Both the position numbers and the translations under genes were made by a program. From CAWEQO01 sp963811225 (GTDB lineage: Bacteria > Chloroflexota > Anaerolineae > Anaerolineales > Anaerolineaceae): a stretch of 64,000 nucleotides of DNA. The number at the start of each line of letters is the position of its first letter. The stretch's first letter is position 1. Below, piece by piece: positions 38,938 through 50,097 of this stretch. The notes beneath the pieces were generated by a model, which did no database searches, was not told the DNA's origin, and was given only the letters and a program-made list of their open reading frames with translations. Where the stretch lies: assembly GCA_963811225.1 (NCBI GenBank), contig CAWEQO010000002.1, positions 248,001 through 312,000 of the forward strand, written 5' to 3'.

Positions 38938-39588
38938 ATGGAACAGAATCTCAAAACCGAAACTCGCCAGGTCAGCGGCTTCGACCGGCTGGTCCTAACC
39001 GACTTTGGCGAATTGATCGTCCAGCAGGGCGATGTCGAGTCCCTGACGATCGAGGCGGCGCCCGAGCTGCTGGAGCGGATCCGCAGCGACGTGGAAAACG
39101 GAACGCTCACGGTCGGCATCCGCAGCTGGCTCGACCGCATCTTCGCCCCCTTCGAGCACCGGGTGCGCTACACCTTGCTGGTCAAGAACCTCGCGGCGAT
39201 GAAGATCAGCGGCAGCGTGAAAGCCCAGGCTGCCAGCCTGAGCGCCAAGAACTTCGTGATCGAGATCAGCGGCTCCAGCAGCATCCGCATCGATGAACTG
39301 ACCGCCGAGAAGCTGACCCTCACCACCAGCGGCTCCAGCGATTTCCAGCTGGCCGGGCGGGTGCAGTCGCAAGAGGTGCGCATCTCCGGGGCGAGCAAGA
39401 TCCAGGCGGTGGAGCTGGAATCGGAGACTGCCAGGGTGAACATCAGCGGCTCGGGGCACACCGTGCTGTGGGTGACCGACAAACTCGACGTGCGCATCAG
39501 CGGCGCCGGCACGGTGGAATACAAGGGCTCGCCGCAGGTCAATCAGAGCATCTCGGGGGTGGGGAGCATCAGGCAGATTACGGCATAA
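38938..39588 (+). CDS. DUF2807 (GIN-domain) beta-helical protein
   Basis: The 216-residue protein has the repeated SGSS/SG-x-G strand pattern of the DUF2807 head domain (KISGSVKA, EISGSSSI, TTSGSSDF, NISGSG, RISGAG), predicted to form a right-handed beta-helix. Most members have a signal peptide; this one does not, so it may be cytoplasmic or use another route. An AGGAGG lies 9 nt before the ATG. Its function is unknown. It is a lone plus-strand gene with a terminator at 39608. Confidence 0.85.
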   Translation: MEQNLKTETRQVSGFDRLVLTDFGELIVQQGDVESLTIEAAPELLERIRSDVENGTLTVGIRSWLDRIFAPFEHRVRYTLLVKNLAAMKISGSVKAQAASLSAKNFVIEISGSSSIRIDELTAEKLTLTTSGSSDFQLAGRVQSQEVRISGASKIQAVELESETARVNISGSGHTVLWVTDKLDVRISGAGTVEYKGSPQVNQSISGVGSIRQITA

Positions 39589-39607
39589 CGAAATAGGGCT
39601 TTAAACG

Positions 39608-39647
39608 AAAGGAGAGACCGGATGGTGAAGCGGTCTCTCCTTTCGTT
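39608..39647. terminator. Terminator hairpin
   Basis: CGAAAGGAGAGACCG and its exact complement (39633-39647) close on a 10-nt loop. It also lies downstream of the small minus-strand gene ending at 39667, so it may serve both. Confidence 0.75.
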
Positions 39648-39666
39648 GCTGTTACCCAATTCCGTC

Positions 39667-39771
39667 TCACTTGCTGGTCGAGATGGGCACTGGTTTGTTG
39701 AGCTGCGCTTTTTTCTTGTCTTTCTTTTGCTTCTTGACCATTCCCTTGTCTTTTCCGCGATCTTTCGCCAT
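39667..39771 (-). CDS. Lysine-rich 34-residue small protein
   Basis: A short frame encodes a very basic peptide opening MAKDRGKDKGMVKKQKKDK and ending PVPISTSK. An excellent AAGGAGG sits 6 nt before the chosen ATG; an ATG directly abutting that site (39777) would be too close. About 40 percent of residues are Lys. A nucleic-acid-associated or ribosome-associated role is conceivable, but no family is recognised. The strong ribosome site and the terminator at its 3' end support a genuine gene. Confidence 0.55.
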   Translation of the reverse strand: MAKDRGKDKGMVKKQKKDKKKAQLNKPVPISTSK

Positions 39772-39860
39772 CTTCATCCTCCTTCTGCTGCTGCGTTTGG
39801 TTCTCGTTTAATTATAGTATAAAATGAGAATCAGGGAGTAAGGAACAGCAGCCATCCCTG

Positions 39861-39928
39861 TAGCCCCAGACAGCCCTTACAGGGTGCTTCGCGAGGATGT
39901 CTGGGGCTACGAGGATGTCCGGGGCTAC
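39861..39928. repeat. Dispersed hairpin repeat, AGCCCCAGACA family, copy 1
   Basis: CCCCAGACAGCCCTTACAGG leads to TGCTTCGCGAGGATGTCTGG and GGCTAC, so the ends (CCCCAGACA / TGTCTGGGG) pair. A second partial 3' end (GAGGATGTCCGGGGCTAC) follows. A close copy is in the prophage at 59726-59773. Confidence 0.8.
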
Positions 39929-40074
39929 ACCCTGACCTGCCCATGCTCGATGAGCCAATCGACGGCCTCTTTGACCGCCTCCAAGGAAGAGTAGCGCGGG
40001 CGGTAGTCGATGAGCCGCGCGGCGCGGGCGATGCTGCAGTTGGGACTGTGGGCGATGTGGTTGGGTCCGCTGTC
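39925..40074 (-). pseudogene. Remnant of an NAD-dependent epimerase/dehydratase C-terminus
   Basis: The last ~48 codons read HIAHSPNCSIARAARLIDY and YSSLEAVKEAVDWLIEHGQV, a typical C-terminal helix pair of extended short-chain sugar epimerases. Upstream sequence in this frame has no Rossmann fold, NAD motif or catalytic Tyr-Lys, and the membrane glycosyltransferase gene ends nearby. It appears to be a truncated leftover. Confidence 0.5.
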
Positions 40075-40199
40075 TCTATCGTAGCACGAATCCCTGTCTG
40101 GCAGAATATTTTGTCCAAGTGGGCCCCCGCTGTAGTGAAGGCTTTGAATGGATCCGATACCTTCCACCCGGCTTTACCCCTCCGCATCAGGCCGGTTCT

Positions 40200-42119
40200 T
40201 TACTGCAGCTCCACGCTTTTGGCCTGGAACAGGATCGAGTCCGTCCCGTCTTTATCGGGGGCCCACTTGCCGCACACGGCCAGCACCCCCCATCCCTGCG
40301 GCATGATCGCGCCGTCGACGGCCAACCAGACCTGCTCGCCAGTCTTCAAGTCCGGGCCAACTAACAGCGTGGTGGGCGGCTCGATGCTCTCGAAGATGCG
40401 GATGCTGGAGAGGTTGCCGGTGTTGTGCAGGAAGTCGCGGAACCGCCCGGCATGGATGTCCGGCAGCCAGTCCAGGAAGAAGTCGGACTCGCGGTGGATG
40501 TTGACGGCCGTGCCTGGTCCGTAGCGCAGATAGACGTCTCGCTGGCCCGCCGCACAGTTGACCGGGCCATAGGTGGTGTTGGGCGTCAGCGCCGGAGCGA
40601 TCAGCGGCGCCGCCAGGGTGAGGATCAGCACCAGCACGCCAAAGGCCGCGGTGACCGGCTGCGACAGCACTTCGCGCGGCTCACCGAGCAGCTTTTGGAC
40701 CTTCAGCCTGGACAGCACGAAGGCCAGGCCCAGCGCCGGCAGCAGCGCCAATACGGGAATGGTGGCGGCATACACGCGCATGCGGTTGGCGTCCATGGGT
40801 GGCGCAAACGGCACCGAAAGCAGTGTGCCCACCACGCCTGCACCGATCAGGCTGGAATAGGGGTCCTTGCGGTTCAAGGCCCAGGCCAGCAGCCCAAGCA
40901 GGCACAGGCCATACAGGCTGAAGTGCAGCGGCTTGCGCAGGGCGCTGTCGTAGGTGATGAACGAATACAGGCTGTAGTAGGTGTCGGAGACCAGCAAGCC
41001 GTACTGCTTGAGCGTGCCCCTCACCAGGTTCTGCGGGTGAGCGCGCACTTCCTCCAGCGCCAGGCGCATGGCCAGCTGCGGCTTTTCGGCCTCCGACAGC
41101 TGCCTTACCTCCTCGCCGTGCTCCACCTTGAACTTGTCCCAACCGATGCCGCCGTAAGCCATGCCATAGAACAGGTAGGGGAAGTTCGAGAAGGGCAGCA
41201 CATCTGGTCGGGCCGAGAGACCGAACATCAACTGGTTGACGAGGATGCCGCCCGCCACGACCGCCGAGCCCAGGGCAGCGTAGTCCCAGGCCAGCCAGCC
41301 GCGCTTGCGAAAGCTGCGCGCGGCCCACAGCGCCGCCAGCGGCAGCACGAACAGCGCCGCCGGGCGGGCCATCGAGCCGACCGTCAGGAAGAACAGGCCC
41401 AGCAGCACATTCGGCAGCCGGCGCCGCTGCATCGAGGCGCTGCGCCACAGCAAGGCGAAGCCCAGCGAGCCGAGGATGATGCCCAGCGCCTCGGTGGTGA
41501 TGGTGGCGGTGTAGCGCCGGGCAAAGAAGAACAGCACCACGAACGCCAGCGCCGCCGGGGCTGCACCGTGTGTCCGCTGCACCTCACGCGCCGCCAGGTA
41601 AACCGACACGCCCATCAGCAGCGAGAGCAGCGCCACCGCCGCCTGCAAGTTGCGCCCGGCCAGCCCAAGCAGCGCCGAGAACATCAACGGCAGCAGCGGC
41701 CGTCGCGCCGCAATGGTGCCAAAGCGCAGGCCGTCCAGCCAGTTCAAGCCGTCGACGTAGTAAGCGGTGGAATCGTTCCAGGGCAGAAGCCCGCTCAGCG
41801 CCTGGTCCTCGCTCTGCACACTGGCCCAGAACCCGGCGGTCGCCAGGCCGAACAGGGCCAGCGCCAGGGTCAGGCTGATCAACCGGCCCCAATAGCCGGG
41901 GATGCGGTACGAAAGGTACACCAGCCCGGCCACCAGCGGGAAAACCAGAGCGAAGCTGTAGCGGGCGGCGATGCTGACCGGGCGCAGCGGCATGGTGATG
42001 CGCAAGGCCAGGATCAGGGCGTACACTGCCAGCGGCACGACGAACAATCCGGCCCCTTTTGCGACCACTTTCCAATCCAAAGAGCGTCTTGTGGTTTGAA
42101 TTGACAGGGATTCGGTCAT
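40200..42119 (-). CDS. Multi-pass membrane protein, probable GT-C glycosyltransferase (ArnT/PMT-like)
   Basis: From the ATG at 42119 the product is about 639 residues with ten or more transmembrane segments and a C-terminal extracytoplasmic domain. The first loop contains SALLPWNDSTAYYVDGLNWL, the place where GT-C enzymes carry catalytic Asp residues, followed by GTIAARRPLLPLM. This layout fits family 39-type transferases using lipid-linked sugars, but I see no decisive family signature. It could also be an uncharacterised glycan polymerase-like protein. It is monocistronic, ahead of an epimerase remnant. Confidence 0.65.
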   Translation of the reverse strand: MTESLSIQTTRRSLDWKVVAKGAGLFVVPLAVYALILALRITMPLRPVSIAARYSFALVFPLVAGLVYLSYRIPGYWGRLISLTLALALFGLATAGFWASVQSEDQALSGLLPWNDSTAYYVDGLNWLDGLRFGTIAARRPLLPLMFSALLGLAGRNLQAAVALLSLLMGVSVYLAAREVQRTHGAAPAALAFVVLFFFARRYTATITTEALGIILGSLGFALLWRSASMQRRRLPNVLLGLFFLTVGSMARPAALFVLPLAALWAARSFRKRGWLAWDYAALGSAVVAGGILVNQLMFGLSARPDVLPFSNFPYLFYGMAYGGIGWDKFKVEHGEEVRQLSEAEKPQLAMRLALEEVRAHPQNLVRGTLKQYGLLVSDTYYSLYSFITYDSALRKPLHFSLYGLCLLGLLAWALNRKDPYSSLIGAGVVGTLLSVPFAPPMDANRMRVYAATIPVLALLPALGLAFVLSRLKVQKLLGEPREVLSQPVTAAFGVLVLILTLAAPLIAPALTPNTTYGPVNCAAGQRDVYLRYGPGTAVNIHRESDFFLDWLPDIHAGRFRDFLHNTGNLSSIRIFESIEPPTTLLVGPDLKTGEQVWLAVDGAIMPQGWGVLAVCGKWAPDKDGTDSILFQAKSVELQ

Positions 42120-42144
42120 AGATGCGTATTTTATCATGGACAAT

Positions 42145-42197
42145 CTGTTTAAATACAACAACGGACGACAGCGTCGTCCGTTGTTGTATTTAAACAG
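42145..42197 (-). terminator. 25-bp perfect hairpin terminator
   Basis: CTGTTTAAATACAACAACGG... (42145-42169) and its exact complement (42173-42197) close on a 3-nt loop, 3 bp after the HlyD-like stop. It separates the exporter operon from the next gene. Its length suggests roles beyond termination, such as mRNA protection. Confidence 0.7.
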
Positions 42198-42200
42198 CTT

Positions 42201-43388
42201 TTACTCGAACGTCACGATGGCGGTCATGTTCCAGCGCAGTTCGGGGTTTTGCTCCAGCAAATCCACAGTGACGGTGTAGGTGATGTCGCCCTGGCGGTTC
42301 TCACCCAGAGCCTTGATCCTGGCCACCTTGCCCTGCAGTTGCACGTCGGGGAGGGCGTCGAACTTGACGGTCACCGGGTCGCCGGGCTGAATGCCGACGA
42401 CGTTCAGTTCGGTCAGATCTGTGGTCTCCACCTTCCACTTCGACAGATCCGCCAGCACAACGTTCGAGGACTGCGGGTTGACCAGCTCACCGGCCTTCAG
42501 GCCGCTCGAAACCACCGTGCCTGAGAAGGGAGCGGTCAGCTCCAGGTCGTCCAGGCTGGACTGGGCAGCGGCCAGCTGAGCTTTGGCGTTGTCGATCCGG
42601 GCTTCAGCCAGCGACAGGTCGTCGGGGTCGGGGCCGTTCTTGACACGGTCGTATTCGCGCTGGGCAGCGTCCAACTCGGCTTGCGCCACCGCCACGTCCG
42701 CGTCTGCCTTGGCCACTTCCACCTTGTCGGGGATCTTCAGCAGATAGTTCAGGTTCGACTCGGCCCGGTCGCGGGCTTTCTCGGCAGACGAGAGGGCGCT
42801 CAGCGCCTGGGCGCGGGTCACATCTTCCTCACCCCGGTCGGCCACGCCGTCAAAGAGTTCCTGGTATTTTTCGACCTGATCCTGGGCGAGGATCAGATCG
42901 GCGCGGGCCTTGGCGATGGAGTCCTTGCTTCCGTTCTGGTAATCCTTCCAGGTACGGTGATCCTTGGCGGTATCCAAGACGTCCTGCGCTTGGGCCAGGC
43001 GCTTCTCGGTGGCGGCTTTGATTTGAGCCGCATTTTCTTTCAGGTCCTTCATCGCCTGGTTGGCGGTCAGCAGCTCCAGCTCGGCTCCGGTGGCGGCCGC
43101 AGCCAGCTTGTCACTGCCCTGCAGCCGGGCGATCGGCTCGTCCTTTTCGACCTGCTGCCCTTCCTCTACCAGCACTTCATCGATCACGCCGTTGCCCCCA
43201 AAGCTCAGGGTGGCATAACGCACCGGCACAACCGCCCCCTCAGCGACCACGTTGGTGTCCGCCAGCACGGGCGGCAGCGGTGTCGCACCTGCCGCAGCCG
43301 GAGCGGCGCCTGCCGAGCAGGCCGCCAGCGACAACATAAGAACCATAAGCACAACCAGACCAGCAAAGCGCGAAACCCCTGCTTTCAT
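42201..43388 (-). CDS. HlyD/RND-type membrane fusion lipoprotein
   Basis: The 395-residue protein starts after GGAGGGAAGA. It has a lipoprotein signal (LSLAAC), a biotinyl-lipoyl half-motif (VDEVLVEEGQQVEKDE type), a long coiled-coil hairpin (about 95-275) and a beta-barrel end (ELTAPFSGTVVSSGLKAGEL, then LGENRQGDITYTVTV). Adaptors of this type link an inner membrane ABC pump to an outer partner or extrude substrates from the membrane surface. It is the last gene of the exporter operon, 116 bp after the metallo-beta-lactamase-fold gene. Confidence 0.87.
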   Translation of the reverse strand: MKAGVSRFAGLVVLMVLMLSLAACSAGAAPAAAGATPLPPVLADTNVVAEGAVVPVRYATLSFGGNGVIDEVLVEEGQQVEKDEPIARLQGSDKLAAAATGAELELLTANQAMKDLKENAAQIKAATEKRLAQAQDVLDTAKDHRTWKDYQNGSKDSIAKARADLILAQDQVEKYQELFDGVADRGEEDVTRAQALSALSSAEKARDRAESNLNYLLKIPDKVEVAKADADVAVAQAELDAAQREYDRVKNGPDPDDLSLAEARIDNAKAQLAAAQSSLDDLELTAPFSGTVVSSGLKAGELVNPQSSNVVLADLSKWKVETTDLTELNVVGIQPGDPVTVKFDALPDVQLQGKVARIKALGENRQGDITYTVTVDLLEQNPELRWNMTAIVTFE

Positions 43389-43504
43389 TCTTCCCTCCAT
43401 TGTCTCTCACACCTTCAATTTAAAATGATGAATATTCGTTTACTGCCAGATAGTGGGATCGATACAAGCCGTAATTTTACCGCCTGTGTAATTCCAATGC
43501 TATG

Positions 43505-44434
43505 CTATTGTACAACGATTTCTTGACCGGCTGCGATATCCTTATAATTTTCTCTAAAAGCCTTCCGGAAAGTCTCCAGCGCCGTCGGGCCGCTGTCATG
43601 GGGCGAGAGCGAAACCACTACGGGGTTCAAGCCTTGCAGGAACTCGATCTCGGGCTGGAGGGCCGCCGCTTCCAGGCCGGTGTAGTGCTGCCCGCCGATG
43701 ATGCCCACCACAGGCCGGCCAAACGCCTGCTGCACAAACCCCACGGTGCGCTGCATGCCGGGGTGCCCACAGCCGCTGATGACAACCAGCCCCACCCCTT
43801 CTACATTCACCACCAGTGACTGCTCGACCCCGCTCGGCAGCACGATGGCCGCCGGGGGCTTGTTCATGTACGGCAGCGGCCCGGTGGTCGCCACGCCCTC
43901 GCTCAGCTTCATCGGCCCTTGCACCCAGGTGGGCGCCGAGCCGGGATAGGTCATCTCGACCGGGGTATAGATCGGCAGGTCGCCCAACGGCGGCTGCTGC
44001 ATGCTGAACCAGAAGGTGGTGTCGCCGAAGGAGTTCTTCGAGCCAACATGATCGCCGTGCGTATGTGAGATCACCAGCAGCGTCACATCATCCAGCGAGA
44101 CCCCCAGCGACTGCATGTTCTTCTCCAGGCCGGACGGGTTGGCTTGCTCGGGGTTGAAGCCCAAATCCATCAAGATCGTGTCGGTATCCGTGCGGATCAG
44201 GTACGAAACGCCATGCCCGCTCTCCAACCCGGCCTTGGCTTCGGCCTCGAATAAGGGCAAGATGCGCAGCGAGCGGGTCGAGCCGATGTCGGTTGGGGCG
44301 CTGCTGTTAAACAGCTCTTCTTCCTGGCGCTGCACCTGCGCCACCGCCATCTCGAAGCGCACCAGCACGGCAATGATGCCCAGCACCAGGATGATCAACG
44401 GAACGATGAACAGGATTAAGAGCTTCTTTTTCAT
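43505..44434 (-). CDS. Membrane-anchored metallo-beta-lactamase-fold hydrolase
   Basis: The 309-residue protein has an N-terminal transmembrane anchor (about 5-26) and an extracytoplasmic MBL domain with the metal motif VISHTHGDHVGS. Further metal ligands are suggested by ISGCGHPGM and IGGQHYTG. The family covers phosphodiesterases, lactonases and others, including 7,8-dihydropterin synthase-like proteins, which this central motif resembles. It lies 12 bp downstream of the permease gene, so it probably acts with the exporter, but its substrate is unknown. Confidence 0.82.
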   Translation of the reverse strand: MKKKLLILFIVPLIILVLGIIAVLVRFEMAVAQVQRQEEELFNSSAPTDIGSTRSLRILPLFEAEAKAGLESGHGVSYLIRTDTDTILMDLGFNPEQANPSGLEKNMQSLGVSLDDVTLLVISHTHGDHVGSKNSFGDTTFWFSMQQPPLGDLPIYTPVEMTYPGSAPTWVQGPMKLSEGVATTGPLPYMNKPPAAIVLPSGVEQSLVVNVEGVGLVVISGCGHPGMQRTVGFVQQAFGRPVVGIIGGQHYTGLEAAALQPEIEFLQGLNPVVVSLSPHDSGPTALETFRKAFRENYKDIAAGQEIVVQ

Positions 44435-44446
44435 CGAAAAATCTCC

Positions 44447-46842
44447 TTACTCATACGCCAGCACGTCACGCACCGTCAGCCGGGCGGCGTTCAGCGCCGG
44501 GAGCAGGCTGGCCAGGGCCGCTATGACCCACACGATGATCAGCCAGTACACGAAGCCCTGCACCGATATCACCAAATCCATCGGGACGAACAGGAACGCC
44601 AGGCCGACCGTCGTGTTGAGCACCATGCTGATCGGGATCGACAGCAGCGAGCCCAAAAGCCAACTGATGGTGCCGATGAGCAAACCCTCAAATACCACCA
44701 TGGTCACGATGGTCAGGTTTGATGCGCCAATCGAGCGCATCACGCCAATCTCACGAGTACGCTCCAGCACGTTCATGCCCATCGTGCCCATCAGGCCCAG
44801 GCCGCCCACGACGGCGATCAGCAGCGCCATCGACATCAGGAACGAGACCAGGATGTTGGTGCCGGTCGACTGCTGCGCCTGGATCTCGTAGCCTTTCTCG
44901 ATGGCGCCGACGGCATAGCCGTGCGCCTGGAACAGCTGTTTCAACTGCGTGGCCACCCGATCCTCGTTCGCGGGCGAGTTGTCCGCCAGCTTGATGCGGA
45001 AGGTGACCGCCTGATCGGGGATGTTCAGGGCCCGGGTAGTGAATTCGAAATTGGTGTAGACGAACGGTGGAATGAACGTGCCGGCTGCCTGGAAGTAACC
45101 GACCACCTTGAACGGGATTTCCTTCTCATCGACCTTGACGGTCAGGGTATCGCCGATCTTCATTTCTGGGCGCTGCTTCAAAAAGTGGTTGCCCACCACA
45201 ATGGCATTCTCATCCTCGGGCGTCAGCCAGCGGCCTTCGGTCAAGACAGGTTGGATCAGCCGCGATCCGGACGGCGGCGAAACCACCGCCACTTCGGTGG
45301 AGGTATCGTTGTTTGGGGAAAGCACCCGCCCGACCTGCATCCCCCAGCCCTCCACCAGCTCCACCCCCTCCACGTGGGACGCCAGCTCTTGCACCTGGTC
45401 AACGTGGTACATGCTGCCCATGTTCATATTGATATCCGAGAGGAAGTAGCCGAGCGTATCGGCGATAACGTTGCTGAAGGCGGCCTGAATGTTGAACACG
45501 GCGATGAAGATGGCGCCTGCCAGGGTGAGCGTGGATAAGGTCAGCAGCAAGCGGCCCTTGCGCCGGAAGGTGTTGCGCAGCGAGATCAGCAGCGGGCGCG
45601 GCAAGAAGCGCACCGTCTCGATCAGCTTGTCGAACATGCTCTTGCCGAAGGCGCCCGCGCCGATGCCATAATTGCTGATGGCTTCGCGCACGGTCTTGCG
45701 TGAACCGCCGCGGATGGGCGCCAGGGAGGCTATCAGCGGCAGTAACAGCGCCACTGCCAACTGCATGATCAAGGAAATGCCCGGGACGCGGAAAGCGCCC
45801 ACACGGTAGTTGAGCATGGAGCCCATGCCGCTGATTAAGCCCCAGGCGATGACGGTGGACAGCGGCAGGGCAATCAGCAGCGCCAGCACGCCGTACGACA
45901 GCACCAGCGCCATGTACATGCCGCTGACCTGCCGGCTGGTTGCCCCGATGGCTTTCATCACGCCAATCTGGCGCACGTGCTGGCTGATCTGGGCGTTGAT
46001 GGTGTTGACCACCAGGAAGCCGCTCAAGAAGACCGCCAGCCCGCCCAGCGCGCCCATCAACAACAGGATGGATTGGATGGTGGTCTGCATGGGGTTCTGG
46101 CCGGGTTGGTAGATGACCGTGGCGTAAACCTGATAGCCCTTTTTTTCCAACAAGTGGGTGACCTCGCCCGCAACTGCCCGCACGTGGGCTTCGTCGGACT
46201 TGTTCTCTTTGACCGTGATGAGCAGTTGGTTCATGTAGTCGCTGTAGCCGAGGTAGTCCATGGTGCGTGGGGTGACGTACAGCGAGATCACGCCGCCCAT
46301 GGACGGGGCGACCATGTTCAAGTCGTGCACCAGGGAGCGCACTTTGAGCTGTTTGGTGCGCTTGTCGGGCAGCTCGATGGTGAGCATGTCGCCCGGCTGC
46401 ACCTGCATGACCGTCAGGACGGTGCGTTCGAGCAGCGCCTCACGATAATCCACCTCCACATGCCCATCCCCCTGGGCGGGGCGGATCAGGTCGACCTGCA
46501 TCTCTTCCGGGTGGTCGATGACCGTGATCATCATCTGCTTCCACTCACCGGTGGGGGTTTGAACGCGACCGGAAATGGCGTTACGGCCCTCTGCGTCGCC
46601 GACCCCCTCCACCTTTTCGACCGAGTTGATCAGGTCATCCGCTCGGAAGGGCGAAACAAAGAGTGAAGCCGCGTGGGCGTTGATTTTTTGGTAGTCTTCT
46701 GGCAGGTCGTGCGAGAGGACGACGTAGGTCGTCGCGACGAAGCCAACGGCAAACACGCCCACGCCGATGGACAAGACCACCAGCAAGGTGCGCAGCTTGC
46801 CGCTGAATAAGTCGCGGAGCACTTTACGCCAGCGCGGATCGA

Positions 46843-46846
<4 letters not shown>
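44447..46846 (-). CDS. FtsX/MacB-type ABC transporter permease
   Basis: The 799-residue permease has an N-terminal membrane helix, a periplasmic MacB-like domain, then two FtsX modules. These are the segments around LAVFLSGFLVVNTINAQI and RQIGVMKAIGATSRQV (first) and around LGLMGTMGMNVLERTREIGV and RSIGASNLTIV (second). A second extracytoplasmic domain separates them. Such two-module permeases extract lipids, lipoproteins or peptides rather than translocating through the membrane. The start overlaps the ATPase stop by 4 nt. Confidence 0.92.
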
Positions 46847-48000
<1,154 letters not shown>

Positions 48001-48298
48001 GGTGTGCCGCCTCCCATATCACATACGCAAAATACTGGATTTGGTTGCCTGCCTTCAAAGAAGATGCTGCAGTTCTTAGTTGGTGCGGGCAAACATGCGC
48101 CCTTGCCAGCATTAAACCTGCAACATCTCAGTGTCCCCCTGCAGCAATCAATACAGTGGTTTTGCGGACATGCAATTGGTAACTATCATTTTCTATGGAC
48201 GATAGAGTGATGTTCCGTTAATTTTAATCGATAATGAAAATCTTGTGCAGTTAAACAGTCAGGGGTTTTGATCCGGCTCACCTCTTATGCGGCCATTT

Positions 48299-49108
48299 TC
48301 AAACCGAGCCGTCCGGTTTCGTGCCGATATACAGCAGGTGATTGGACGCTCCAAGCAGCGTGGGCTCCAACCCCAGGCGGTAATTCCACTCCACCCAGAA
48401 CTCCCAGTCCTCGCCGCTGAGCGCATTGACCGCCTCTTCGTGCCCGGCAGCTGCCCCTTCCACGCCCACCAGCGCCAGCGCGTCGAACCCGGCGCTGTCC
48501 ATCATCAGGTGCACCTCTTCGGGGAATACAAAATAAGCATTGGGGAAAGCCCCATTTGGTGGGGTGACGCCGGTTTCCCACAGCTTGCGGGTGTGCTCCG
48601 GATTCTTGTGATACTCCTCCATGGCGTTCCTGGCCATGGCATCCCGGAACGGCGCAAACCGGGTGATGAAAGACGCCGCCAGGGAGCCGCACTCGTGCAG
48701 CACCCGCCGCGCTTCGAGCAGGGACTGCATGCGCTCGCGCAGCGTCACCAGGTGATACAGCGGCCCCATCAGCAGCGCGACGTCGAAGCTGCCGCTGGGG
48801 AAGAATGACAGGTCGAGGGCGTTGCCATGGTGCATTCCCGCCAGGGTCACCCCGGCTTCCCGGCAGCGGTCGGCGGCGAACTGCAAGTTGGCGGTCGACA
48901 GATCGACCAGCGTGACCTCGTATCCCAGCTGCGCCAGGGCAATGCTGTAACGCCCCGGCCCGCCACCCACGTCCAACACGGTGGCCGGCGGCGGCGGCAA
49001 GAAATGTTCCAGCGCCTTGAGCGTCACGGCGAACTCGGTGCGATGGCGTTCCAGCCGCTCCCATTCAAACTCAGTTGAAGAATCGTAATACTGCTCGACA
49101 ATATTCAT
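48299..49108 (-). CDS. SAM-dependent methyltransferase
   Basis: The ~269-residue protein is a class I methyltransferase: motif I is TVLDVGGGPGRYSIALAQLG, then the acidic TLVDLS and the motif IV region SFDVALLMGPLYHL. The C-terminal part is variable, with WVEWNYRLGLEPTLLGAS. The start is the ATG after GGGAGGG at 49108, giving MNIVEQYYDSS, typical for this group. The substrate cannot be deduced. It is monocistronic and divergent from the CBS-domain gene. Confidence 0.88.
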   Translation of the reverse strand: MNIVEQYYDSSTEFEWERLERHRTEFAVTLKALEHFLPPPPATVLDVGGGPGRYSIALAQLGYEVTLVDLSTANLQFAADRCREAGVTLAGMHHGNALDLSFFPSGSFDVALLMGPLYHLVTLRERMQSLLEARRVLHECGSLAASFITRFAPFRDAMARNAMEEYHKNPEHTRKLWETGVTPPNGAFPNAYFVFPEEVHLMMDSAGFDALALVGVEGAAAGHEEAVNALSGEDWEFWVEWNYRLGLEPTLLGASNHLLYIGTKPDGSV

Positions 49109-49294
49109 CCCCGGCTCCCTCCCATAGAAACCGGACCGCAACCGCTAAAGCGGTTATTCAGTCTATAAAATATTGTAGCACGCGGGTCAAGGGGGTAAAA
49201 ACCCTATTTCAATCTTATTTCTGCTACAATAGAAATCAGTGTTTCTCAACTCAAGATCAACGCCTGAAATGGCATCATAACAAGGAGGAATCCT

Positions 49295-49954
49295 ATGTTC
49301 GTTGGAGATCGCATGTCACGCCCTGTTGTAACGGTGCATCCGGAGGCCACCCTCGAAGCCGCACTCGAGCGCATGCAGTCAGAGCGCATCCACAGCATGC
49401 CGGTGGTCAATAAGCGCGGCGAGATGGTCGGCATCATCGCAGATGGCGACATTTACCAGGCCATGCCGTCTGAGGCGACCACCCTCAGCGTGTGGGAGCA
49501 GCGCGAGCAGGTGCGCCGCCTGACGGTCAACCGCTACATGACCAAGGAAGTGGTCAGCATCGATGAGAACGCCCCCATCGAAGAGGCCGCCTGCCTGATG
49601 GCCGACAATCACATCTCGGCCCTGCCGGTGCTGTGTGATGGCCGGCTGACCGGCATGATCACCCGCACCGACCTGTTCAAGATCTTCCTGGAGCTGCTCG
49701 GTGCGCGCGATCCGGGCGTGCGCCTGACGGCCTCGATCTCGAAAGGCCCGGGGCAGCTGCTCCAGCTCAGCAAAGTCATCTACGACCTGGGCGGAGACAT
49801 CCTGGCGCTGGGCACCTTCATGGGCGAAGACACCGAGAGCGGCGATCTGGTGCTCAAGGTGGCCGGGGTGAAGAAAGACGCGCTGGTCGAGGGTGTCGAG
49901 CCGCACGTTATCAAGATCAAAGATGCGCGCGAGACGGAATCGACCGGCTGCTAA
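49295..49954 (+). CDS. CBS-CBS-ACT regulatory protein (AcuB-like)
   Basis: The 219-residue protein has two CBS motifs (about 5-60 and 78-135; MSRPVVTVHPEATLEAA and MTKEVVSIDENAPIEEA) and a C-terminal ACT-like domain (about 145-215). CBS pairs sense adenine nucleotides and ACT domains sense small metabolites. This order matches AcuB-type proteins, whose partner in other bacteria is acetoin metabolism; no such gene is adjacent. AAGGAGGAAT precedes the ATG. A TACAAT (about 49225) may be its -10 box. Confidence 0.88.
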   Translation: MFVGDRMSRPVVTVHPEATLEAALERMQSERIHSMPVVNKRGEMVGIIADGDIYQAMPSEATTLSVWEQREQVRRLTVNRYMTKEVVSIDENAPIEEAACLMADNHISALPVLCDGRLTGMITRTDLFKIFLELLGARDPGVRLTASISKGPGQLLQLSKVIYDLGGDILALGTFMGEDTESGDLVLKVAGVKKDALVEGVEPHVIKIKDARETESTGC

Positions 49955-49977
49955 CCCCGGCGTTCCATCCATAACAC

Positions 49978-50021
49978 AAGACGAAGGGAAGAGATACGAC
50001 AGCATCTCTTCCCTTCGTCTT
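49978..50021 (+). terminator. Terminator after CBS-ACT gene
   Basis: An 18-bp perfect stem AAGACGAAGGGAAGAGAT and its complement close on an 8-nt loop, 24 bp after the stop. Confidence 0.8.
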
Positions 50022-50097
50022 ACCGGGCCTTTCTTCGTCGCTGCGAAAACTCTTTTACAACGCCAGCCCCTTTCCCTTCGGCCAAAACGTATGATTG

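Noticed and set aside
40425..42104. 559-codon frame opposite the GT-C-like gene
   Set aside because: Gln/His/Arg-rich shadow without domains; the minus-strand frame shows regular membrane helices.
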